Below are positions 15,391 through 22,932 of a stretch of DNA of 64,000 nucleotides, piece by piece. The stretch lies in the NCBI RefSeq assembly GCF_003573545.1, contig NZ_QWET01000002.1, forward strand, positions 186,001 through 250,000, read 5' to 3'. Numbering within the stretch: the first letter of the stretch is position 1; the number at the start of each line of letters is the position of its first letter. The notes below the pieces were generated by a model, which saw nothing but the letters and a program-made list of their open reading frames with translations, was not told the origin of the DNA and did not search any database. Position numbers and translations under genes: made by a program. The DNA is from Mariniphaga sediminis (lineage in GTDB: Bacteria; Bacteroidota; Bacteroidia; Bacteroidales; Prolixibacteraceae).

Positions 15391-18300
15391 ATGAAAAAAA
15401 TTACTTCACTGTTACTTTTATGCTTCCTTTTTGTCGGTTCAGTTTCTATGGCAAAAAAGCAAGAGAAGATGAACAAAGAAGAAGGAGATACGCTTATTAC
15501 CAATGAATTGGTGAGCGGATTAAAATTTCGCAGCATCGGGCCGGCATGGGCCAGCGGAAGGATAGCCGATTTCGCCGTAAATCCGCATAATCCGAAAGAA
15601 TATTATGTTGGGGTTGCCAGCGGAAATGTTTGGAAAACGACGAACAGCGGAACTACCTGGGAACCTGTATTTGACAAGTACGGCGCTTACTCCATTGGCG
15701 ATGTGGAAATGGACCCGAACAATCACAATGTAATTTGGGTAGGCACAGGGGAGAACAATCACCAGCGTGCTCTCGGCTATGGCGACGGCATTTACAAATC
15801 GTTGGACGGCGGAAAATCGTTCAAAAACATGGGACTGAAAGAAAGCCGTCAGATTGGGGGAATTGTTATTGACCCACGTAATTCGAACATTGTTTTTGTG
15901 GCTGCCGAAGGTTCGGCCTGGGGGCCGGGAGGAGACCGTGGCTTGTATAAAACCACTGACGGAGGTGAAACCTGGAAAAAGGTACTCGAAATCAGTGAAC
16001 ATACCGGCGTAAACAATGTAAAGATGGATCCCACAAACCCGGATATTATGTACGCTACTTCGGAGCAGCGGCGGCGTACTTCGTTTACAAAAATTGGCGG
16101 CGGCCCTGAGTCGGCTGTGTATAAATCGACTGATGCCGGCGAGTCCTGGCGAAAAATTACCAAAGGACTTCCCTCCGTGCACATGGGAGGCATGGGTATT
16201 GATGTATCATCAGCCGACCCCAACATAGTTTACCTGATTGTGGAGGCTGCTGAAGGAAAAGGTGGTTTTTTCTGCTCGACTGACAAAGGCGAAAGCTGGG
16301 AGAAAATGAGCGACCACCACTCCAGCGGACAGTACTACAATGAAATATACTGTGACCCGGTAAACAAAGACAAGGTTTACTCAGTAGAAACCGTTTCGAA
16401 AGTGACGGCAGACGGCGGTAAAACCTGGACCAATATTCCTATCCGCACCCGCCACGTGGATGACCATGCACTTTGGATTGACCCGGCTGACACCGATCAT
16501 TTTATCATTGGCGGTGACGGGGGAATTTACGAAACCTGGGATGCAGGAGCCACCTTCGATTTTAAAGAAAACCTGCCGGTAACCCAGTTTTACCGTGTCC
16601 AGACAGACAATGCCGAACCATTTTACAATGTATATGGAGGAACCCAGGACAACAACACGATGGGGGGACCTTCAAGGAACATTACCAAGGACGGGGTCAT
16701 TAACGACGAATGGTACGTTACTTTGGGTGGCGACGGCTTCTGGATTGCCACCGACCCGGACAATCCGGACATTGTTTATACGGAATACCAGTACGGGAAC
16801 CTTTACCGTTACGATAAAAAAAGTGGCGAAGAGGTGAATATTAAACCCCGTGAAAAAATGGGTGAGCTTACCTACAAATGGAACTGGAATGCGCCCATGT
16901 TTGTAAGCCCGCACAAAGGAACACGTTTGTATCTCGCTGCAAATAGGGTTTTCAGAAGTGATAATCGGGGAAACACCTGGGAAGTTATAAGCGACGACCT
17001 CACCGCTCAGGTCGACCGCAACAGTTTCCCTGTAATGGGTAAATACTGGCCAGCCGGGGCTGTGGTAAAAGATGTATCCACTTCCTTGTGGGGCACCATC
17101 GTTTCTCTCGCGGAATCCTCAGTAAAAGAAGGGCTTCTTTTTGCAGGCACCGATGACGGCGTTATCTCAGTTACTGAGGACGGAGGTGAAACCTGGACAC
17201 AGATAAAATCGTTTCCCGGTGTTCCCCAATACACCTACGTGAGTGACATCTGGCCCGATCGTTTCGACGAAAACATTGTATTTGCCACCTTCGACAACCT
17301 GAAAAATGATGATTTCAAACCCTACATTTATAAAAGTACTGACAAAGGCAAAACCTGGAGAAACATCAGTGGCAACTTGCCGGAAAACGGAACCGTGCAT
17401 ACGATTACCCAGGATCATATTCGTCCGGAACTACTTTTTGCAGGAACTGAATTTGGGCTCTTCTTCACCATCGACAATGGAGAAAACTGGACACAATTGA
17501 AATCGGGTATTCCTACCATTGCCGTAAAAGACATTGCCATCCAGGAACGGGAAAATGATTTAATTCTGGGCACTTTCGGACGCGGCTTTTATATTCTTGA
17601 CGACTACAGTCCACTGCGTAAAATCTCTGAAAAAATGGTAGAACAGGAAGCCCGGCTTTTTGAAATAAAAGATGCCCTGATGTACATCCAGACCAGCAAC
17701 AAAAGCAACCAAGGAGACACCTACTACAAAGCACCCAATCCCCCTTTTGGAGCAACATTTACCTATTACCTGAAAGAAATTCCGAAAACAAAAATGAACC
17801 TTCGGAAAGAAAAGGAAAAAGAACTTTTCGAAGCCGGGAAACCCATTCCCCAACCTTCGTGGCGCGAATTGCAACTGGAAGAAAAGGCAGAGCCCTCTCA
17901 CCTCATTTTTACCGTTTACGATGAAGGGAACAACGTTGTGCGCCGTCTTACGCAATCTCCCGCAAAAGGGATTAACCGCATTACCTGGGATCTTCGCTAT
18001 GAAATGCCGGTTGCTGTCCGGGTGGAAAAACGCTTTAATCCGGCAAAAAAAGAAACCCCGGGAAATGGAATTTTGGTGCTGCCGGGAACCTATTCAGTTG
18101 ACATGAAACTCTGGCATGAAGGAGAACTGACCGATTTGGCCGATCCGACTGAGTTCATTGTTAAAAAACTGAACCATACCACACTACCTGCAGCAGATTA
18201 CCGGGAGAATGTAATTTTTAATGCAAAAGCAGGGAAACTGGCTGTAGCCATGACAGGAAGCAACCGCCTTATAGATCAGTTAATTTCAAAAGTGGAGCAC

Positions 18301-18675
18301 ATCAAAGAGGCTGTTTATTCTACACCGGATGCCAGTCAACAGTTGATGAACAAAGCCCGGGAACTGGGCAGGGAACTGGAAGAACTAAACTTTAAAATGA
18401 ACGGAGTACCTGCCAGGGCCAGTCAGGAAGAGATTCCGCCGGCACAAGTACCGCTATACGACAGGCTGGGACAAATAACTCACGCAACTGCCGGTTCGAC
18501 CAGCGGAATTACTACAACACAGAAACAAGGTTACGAAATTCTGACCGAAGAGTTTCCGCCGGTTTTAAGTGCTCTAAAAAAAATTGTTGAGCAAGACATT
18601 CCGGAGATAGAAGCTGAACTGAATAACCTCAGCGCTCCCTGGACACCGGGAAGGCTACCGGTTTGGAACAAATGA
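15391..18675 (+). CDS. Exported VPS10/BNR-repeat (sortilin-like) beta-propeller protein
   Basis: From the start MKKITSLLLL the product has 1094 residues and a signal peptide of about 20. It carries many BNR/Asp-box type repeats: GNVWKTTNSGTTWEP, GIYKSLDGGKSF, GLYKTTDGGETWKK, AVYKSTDAGESWRK, FFCSTDKGESWEK and more, typical of VPS10/sortilin-like propellers. The last 350 residues are a different, partly helical region (LIFTVYDEGNNVVRRL; PGTYSVDMKL looks like a beta-sandwich). Such proteins are widespread in Bacteroidota and often labelled glycosyl hydrolase, but no catalytic residues can be assigned. The Met 21 codons upstream (15328) is rejected because it would precede the signal peptide with a polar extension. 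Confidence 0.88.
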   Translation: MKKITSLLLLCFLFVGSVSMAKKQEKMNKEEGDTLITNELVSGLKFRSIGPAWASGRIADFAVNPHNPKEYYVGVASGNVWKTTNSGTTWEPVFDKYGAYSIGDVEMDPNNHNVIWVGTGENNHQRALGYGDGIYKSLDGGKSFKNMGLKESRQIGGIVIDPRNSNIVFVAAEGSAWGPGGDRGLYKTTDGGETWKKVLEISEHTGVNNVKMDPTNPDIMYATSEQRRRTSFTKIGGGPESAVYKSTDAGESWRKITKGLPSVHMGGMGIDVSSADPNIVYLIVEAAEGKGGFFCSTDKGESWEKMSDHHSSGQYYNEIYCDPVNKDKVYSVETVSKVTADGGKTWTNIPIRTRHVDDHALWIDPADTDHFIIGGDGGIYETWDAGATFDFKENLPVTQFYRVQTDNAEPFYNVYGGTQDNNTMGGPSRNITKDGVINDEWYVTLGGDGFWIATDPDNPDIVYTEYQYGNLYRYDKKSGEEVNIKPREKMGELTYKWNWNAPMFVSPHKGTRLYLAANRVFRSDNRGNTWEVISDDLTAQVDRNSFPVMGKYWPAGAVVKDVSTSLWGTIVSLAESSVKEGLLFAGTDDGVISVTEDGGETWTQIKSFPGVPQYTYVSDIWPDRFDENIVFATFDNLKNDDFKPYIYKSTDKGKTWRNISGNLPENGTVHTITQDHIRPELLFAGTEFGLFFTIDNGENWTQLKSGIPTIAVKDIAIQERENDLILGTFGRGFYILDDYSPLRKISEKMVEQEARLFEIKDALMYIQTSNKSNQGDTYYKAPNPPFGATFTYYLKEIPKTKMNLRKEKEKELFEAGKPIPQPSWRELQLEEKAEPSHLIFTVYDEGNNVVRRLTQSPAKGINRITWDLRYEMPVAVRVEKRFNPAKKETPGNGILVLPGTYSVDMKLWHEGELTDLADPTEFIVKKLNHTTLPAADYRENVIFNAKAGKLAVAMTGSNRLIDQLISKVEHIKEAVYSTPDASQQLMNKARELGRELEELNFKMNGVPARASQEEIPPAQVPLYDRLGQITHATAGSTSGITTTQKQGYEILTEEFPPVLSALKKIVEQDIPEIEAELNNLSAPWTPGRLPVWNK

Positions 18676-18701
18676 GACAAAACAGTAAAATAATAATAAA
18701 G

Positions 18702-18725
18702 AGCCCGGTTTTGCCGGGCTTTTTC
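18702..18725 (+). terminator. Rho-independent terminator of the VPS10-like gene
   Basis: Arms agcccgg (18702-18708) and ccgggct (18714-18720) form a 7-bp GC-rich stem with a 5-base loop, followed by a short T-run. It lies 27 bp after the stop codon at 18675. A second small palindrome, cggtttccaaaccg (18735-18748), follows and may serve the convergent receptor gene. Confidence 0.85.
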
Positions 18726-18840
18726 GGGGTGCGACGGTTTCCAAACCGCCGGTTAAACAATTCTAAAAATATAACTTATCCCAAAAAACTCGTAACACGG
18801 GAAATCGCAAATAAAATACAACTCGAAAATAGTTTACCCG

Positions 18841-21396
18841 CTAAAACCGCCATGTTACTCTCATTCCCAGCATCCTTGGTGGACCAGGAATAAAGGTAGG
18901 AAACCCCAATTGTCCGCCCCAATGACCGGCGCTGGCAATATATTCTTCTTCCAGTAAGTTGGAACCATAGACACTCAACACCACGTTCGGCTCATCCATT
19001 TCGAGCCCGAGGTTTATATTCAGCACTCCGTAGGCAGGCTGGTCAAGCCCTGATGTATTGGCTTCTGTAAACCAGAAATGCGAATTCCACGTGTACCATG
19101 GTGTAGCAAAAAGACGTAACCGGTGTACAATCGATATTTTTGCCGTAAACCCGGCAGAGAAACTATGTTCAGGCGCCTTTGCAAAATGATTTCCCGCATA
19201 CTGGTAATCTTTTCCGTCCACTCCGGTTGAATCGAAAGCCGACTGCATCCAGGTATAATTCCCGAACAAATCCAGCGCCGGAATAACAGCCACTCGTAAA
19301 CCTGTTTCAGCCCCGTAAGAAGTGGCTTTCCCGTTGGCAGCCAGCAGTGCCGTTCCGGGTTCCCCAGCCCCCTGCAATGTTTGCACATTAAAGTGCCGCC
19401 GGTAAAAGCCGTTCGCATTCCAGAAAACACGTTTTTTGATGATGGTTTTCCAGCCGGCCTCTCCACTGTACACTTTTTCAGCACCGGCAATCAGCGGTTT
19501 TCCCTCCCATGAAAACTGCAAAGCCTGGGGCCTTCGTCCCCGTGCTGCATTTAAATAAAAATTGAAGTTCTCATTCCACCGGTAAGCTAGTCCGGCCTGA
19601 GCGGTAAAAGACAAGCTGTTTTTGGTAAGTTTCTGCTGCTCCGCAGGACTAAAAAACAAATTGGGCTCTGCTCCTGAAAACGTTCCGAGAGAAGAGGCTT
19701 CTCCGTCAGTAAAAACAGATTCATGGGTAAGTTGCAAACGATCGTACACCGCACGGGCCCCCAACGTAAAAAACAACCGCTGCTTCCACTGGTACGTATA
19801 ATGCAAAAATGCCTGAGCTGACTGAGTCATTCTTTCATTAAAAACTGCTTCGTTATGGTCTCCCGAAAAAGGGAAGCTGGCCATCGGCTCCGGTTCAAGG
19901 GGACCTGGATTCACGGGAAAGGGACTTTGTCCCGGCAGCAAAAAATTTTCAGGAACGGATATCAAACTGTAAATCTGTTCGTCGTTAGAGAATATGTCTT
20001 GCGAAAAATTTCCTTTCTCCTGGAAATAACTAACACCAAACGAACCATGCGTCTGGCTCCACCTTACAAAATTGTATCTTATCTCCTGAAAAAACAGTGT
20101 TGCATCTGCCTTGTTGCTCATTTCAAGAGCAGACAGCGAAGTTCCATCAGCATCCCAATGGGAAGCGGAATTATTTTTACGGTACGAACTTACCGATGTC
20201 CAGTAATTGTGCTCATCTCTGAAGAGCCGGTAGGTAAGCGTAGCATCCATTAACTCCATTTCCGATCCTGCCTGCTCTTCATTATTCACCGATGCCCGGT
20301 AACTAAAGATTCCGGTTTCCCCCTCATCGTTCGGAAACCACCGGTTCATTAAAGCAACGCCCGGCTCATCGTTTTTTTGATAGTTTAGTTGCAGATCAAT
20401 TTTATGGTTCCATGCAGGCAAAAACCGAACGGAAAACCTTCCGCCTAACACATTCTTCCCACTCAGCGATCCTCCGGAAGTATTTTCAACGTAACCGTTC
20501 CGGTCACGAAACAGCCCTGCTGCCCGTACAAAAAGTATATCTTCCATTACCGGCAAATTAACGGCTGCCTGAACCTCCTTATTCCCAAAATTTCCTGCAC
20601 CGGCCGTGATATATCCGCCAAACTCTTCCTCCGGTTTTTTGCTGATAAAATGAACGGCCCCGTTTACCGCATTCCTTCCAAACAATACATTCTGAGGCCC
20701 TTTCAACACTTCTGTTCTATCCATATCAAACAAATCAGAGAAAAACCGGCCATTATAGGACAGCGGAACCTGATCAGAAAAAACAGCAACCGATGGCGAA
20801 ACTTCCGGAAAACCGGAACTGCCGTTTGCACCATATATGGAAAAACCAGCCTTCCCTGCTCCAAGCCTTTCAAAACCGAGACCGGGAATAAAACCAGCCA
20901 TTTCTGAAAAATCAGTAACTCCTATGTCCTTCGCAAAAGACTCATTCACCACAAAAAGGGCAGCAGGCAAATCCGGAATTTGCTGTTCCCGTTTTTGAGC
21001 GGTGGAAAAAGCAGATTCCAGGGGGACCGGTCCACGATCAAGTGCAATGTAGTGGTCATTGTAACCCGCTTGAAACATGTAGTCGATGGTTTTTGTCTGG
21101 TAGCCCAGACAGGATACTTTAATACGAAGTCGCTGGCCAGGTAAATTAGAAATCATAAACTGCCCAAACTCATTGGTGTGAACCAACCTTTTTAACCCTT
21201 CTATTTCCACACACGCGCCAGAAATAGGAGCCTTGGCAGCGTCGCGCACCAGACCGCGAAAAACAACCTGTGGAGCATTTTCCCTTGTTCGCTCCACATT
21301 GCGGTATTTACGTTTTACCTTACCGCGCGTTTTCGGTTGGGAAACCGCAGTAAAAGCCATTAGAAGCAACAGGGAAACAATCAGTGTACGTCTCAT
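18841..21396 (-). CDS. TonB-dependent outer-membrane receptor
   Basis: 851 residues: signal peptide 1-19 (ending AVSQ), a carboxypeptidase-regulatory-like domain at about 45-125 (FRGLVRDAAKAPISGACVEI), a plug domain around 140-255 (TEVLKGPQNVLFGRNAVNGAV is the conserved end of the plug) and a 22-strand-type barrel ending in Phe. It imports a substrate through the outer membrane using TonB energy. No SusD-like lipoprotein or glycan enzymes lie next to it, so it is not part of a recognisable polysaccharide locus; a siderophore, vitamin or small ligand is possible. The stretch RGKVKRKYRNVERTRE before the first domain is unusually basic. Confidence 0.92.
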   Translation of the reverse strand: MRRTLIVSLLLLMAFTAVSQPKTRGKVKRKYRNVERTRENAPQVVFRGLVRDAAKAPISGACVEIEGLKRLVHTNEFGQFMISNLPGQRLRIKVSCLGYQTKTIDYMFQAGYNDHYIALDRGPVPLESAFSTAQKREQQIPDLPAALFVVNESFAKDIGVTDFSEMAGFIPGLGFERLGAGKAGFSIYGANGSSGFPEVSPSVAVFSDQVPLSYNGRFFSDLFDMDRTEVLKGPQNVLFGRNAVNGAVHFISKKPEEEFGGYITAGAGNFGNKEVQAAVNLPVMEDILFVRAAGLFRDRNGYVENTSGGSLSGKNVLGGRFSVRFLPAWNHKIDLQLNYQKNDEPGVALMNRWFPNDEGETGIFSYRASVNNEEQAGSEMELMDATLTYRLFRDEHNYWTSVSSYRKNNSASHWDADGTSLSALEMSNKADATLFFQEIRYNFVRWSQTHGSFGVSYFQEKGNFSQDIFSNDEQIYSLISVPENFLLPGQSPFPVNPGPLEPEPMASFPFSGDHNEAVFNERMTQSAQAFLHYTYQWKQRLFFTLGARAVYDRLQLTHESVFTDGEASSLGTFSGAEPNLFFSPAEQQKLTKNSLSFTAQAGLAYRWNENFNFYLNAARGRRPQALQFSWEGKPLIAGAEKVYSGEAGWKTIIKKRVFWNANGFYRRHFNVQTLQGAGEPGTALLAANGKATSYGAETGLRVAVIPALDLFGNYTWMQSAFDSTGVDGKDYQYAGNHFAKAPEHSFSAGFTAKISIVHRLRLFATPWYTWNSHFWFTEANTSGLDQPAYGVLNINLGLEMDEPNVVLSVYGSNLLEEEYIASAGHWGGQLGFPTFIPGPPRMLGMRVTWRF

Positions 21397-21515
21397 TTTA
21401 TTTAATTCTTACGGAAAATAAAACGAAACGAACGGGATAAAATTTTCTTGTACATAAATTTTACCGGATAAGAAAAAGATGTTGTTATTTGGAATGGGGC
21501 AGGTGCAACAAAAGT

Positions 21516-21538
21516 CACCTGCTTCATTGCAGGTGTGA
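21516..21538 (-). terminator. Hairpin after the DUF1080 gene, possible terminator
   Basis: Arms cacctgc (21518-21524) and gcaggtg (21531-21537) flank a 6-base loop just beyond the stop at 21540. The following T-run on the minus strand is short (ACTTTTGTT), so termination strength is doubtful. A further copy of gcaggtg lies at 21501-21507. Confidence 0.45.
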
Positions 21539-21539
21539 A

Positions 21540-22334
21540 TTACAATACTTCTGCCGGAATTTCCTTAATGGGTTTTACCTGGATTGATTTAACAAACATC
21601 TCTGCTCCTTCAGACTGCAACTGGATTTTTCCTGACGATAGAGGAACAATGGCTCCGCCCTCGACAATTCCGGTGTTCGTGTTTACCATAACGGTTTGCC
21701 CATTTACCACATGGACGGCCGTGCGGCCAACACAGTAAAGATCAACGGTGTTCCACTCTCCCAGCGGGTTCTCTGCATCCACCCCTTTTTTTATTCCTTT
21801 GCCGTTATGATCCTCGCTAAATTTTTTCACCTCGCCGTCTTTTGCATACAGGAAACCATCTTCCAACTCCTTCACAGCAGTTTCACAATAGGTATTGTTC
21901 ATCAAATAGGTATCGCCCAAACGGTCGTGCATCAACTGGCACTCGATATTTACCATCCAGGTTCCGAGGGCCTCCCCGAAATCACCGAAGCTGTGGTAGA
22001 GCAAACCGCTGTTCCGGCGGGTGTAAACATCTTCGCCCCATTTAAAAACCAGTTGTAAATGATAATTGGCAAACGTATCACGAGTGGCCAGAGAACCATT
22101 TACTTCACCCGAAATGCGAATCAATTTTTCGCCGTTTTCTTCGACTACTGAAAATACTTTCTCTGTGGTTGCAGCCTGTGCAAGATTCTCAAATCCATCC
22201 AGTGGAGTACCCAGATAAGTATCCCAGTTTTCAAGGCTTTCACCGTTAAACAAAGGCTGCCAGGGCTTTTCTACCTGACAAGACTGAGCGGCTAAAAAAA
22301 AGACCGTAAGAATAAACAGATAATATTTTTTCAT
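21540..22334 (-). CDS. DUF1080 (3-keto-disaccharide hydrolase family) lipoprotein
   Basis: A 264-residue exported protein with lipobox AAQSC, lipidated at C19. WQPLFNGESLENWDTYLG is the hallmark opening of the PF06439 family, a concanavalin-like beta-sandwich; some members hydrolyse 3-keto-disaccharides or bind sugars. Later blocks such as NSGLLYHSFG and GEWNTVDLYCVG also fit the family. It would sit on the outer membrane, probably facing the periplasm or surface. No sugar-oxidising partner gene is close. The gene starts only about 20 bp after the terminator of the upstream HTH gene, so its own promoter is unclear. Confidence 0.88.
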   Translation of the reverse strand: MKKYYLFILTVFFLAAQSCQVEKPWQPLFNGESLENWDTYLGTPLDGFENLAQAATTEKVFSVVEENGEKLIRISGEVNGSLATRDTFANYHLQLVFKWGEDVYTRRNSGLLYHSFGDFGEALGTWMVNIECQLMHDRLGDTYLMNNTYCETAVKELEDGFLYAKDGEVKKFSEDHNGKGIKKGVDAENPLGEWNTVDLYCVGRTAVHVVNGQTVMVNTNTGIVEGGAIVPLSSGKIQLQSEGAEMFVKSIQVKPIKEIPAEVL

Positions 22335-22352
22335 TTTGATTCGGTATTAATT

Positions 22353-22387
22353 AAAAAAAACTGCCCCATAAATATAGGACAGTTTTC
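22353..22387 (-). terminator. Rho-independent terminator after the small HTH gene
   Basis: On the minus strand AAACTGtCC and GGgCAGTTT pair around TATATTTAT, with one mismatch, and are followed by a run of eight T. It starts about 28 bp after the stop at 22415 and separates this gene from the DUF1080 gene. Confidence 0.75.
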
Positions 22388-22414
22388 GGGATTTCTATGA
22401 AAATTTCTTTTTCG

Positions 22415-22669
22415 TTAAACGACTTCTTCGTGAATAAGTTCTTTTGCCCGTTCAAGAATGGCGATATCGTCAAGAAGAACGATTCCCCCGTTGGGCCCTG
22501 GTTCCATGTGAATCCCCACTGCTGCTCCGCTGGTGTAATTAGCACCTCCAAAATAATTCCTGACGGTTTCTTCTGTCAAATCAAACTCCTCTGCTATCTT
22601 TCTGATTGAACCGTCAGGCAAACTGTCTTTAATTTTACGCAGTTCATTAAAAGTGATTTTACGCTCCAT
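22415..22669 (-). CDS. Small conserved DNA-binding (HTH) protein
   Basis: This 84-residue protein has a clear helix-turn-helix at about residues 20-41 (SIRKIAEEFDLTEETVRNYFGG), followed by a conserved tail with EPGPNGGIVLLDD. Close relatives of this length and order of motifs are common in Bacteroidota, where they are listed simply as DNA-binding protein. It would bind DNA in the cytoplasm; targets are unknown. It is a single-gene unit ended by a good terminator. Confidence 0.8.
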   Translation of the reverse strand: MERKITFNELRKIKDSLPDGSIRKIAEEFDLTEETVRNYFGGANYTSGAAVGIHMEPGPNGGIVLLDDIAILERAKELIHEEVV

Positions 22670-22932
22670 AATGCTTAAAATTTTATTTTGTTTTTACAAC
22701 TTATTTAAAGAACACATCTGAACATGTAAATTTAAAATTAATAATTTAATAAAGAACTTTTTAATATCAGGTTCTCTGTCTTCTTCCTTTTCGCACCATA
22801 TATACGTCAGAAGAAATAAAAATGTTATTCAGTACAACTATCTGAGATTGAACAAAAAAACAGGCACAAAAAAGGATTCAGGCAATTTTTAACTTTAGAA
22901 TAATTAACGTTTTTTAACCCGTTTTTATTCTT

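Noticed and set aside
15520-16182. Long open frame on the minus strand opposite the VPS10-like gene
   Set aside because: The opposite strand encodes a continuous repeat protein with strong motifs; the antisense frame has no family features and no start context.
18841-22334. Polysaccharide utilisation locus around the TonB-dependent receptor
   Set aside because: There is no SusD-like gene and no glycoside hydrolase set beside it; the DUF1080 lipoprotein alone is not enough.
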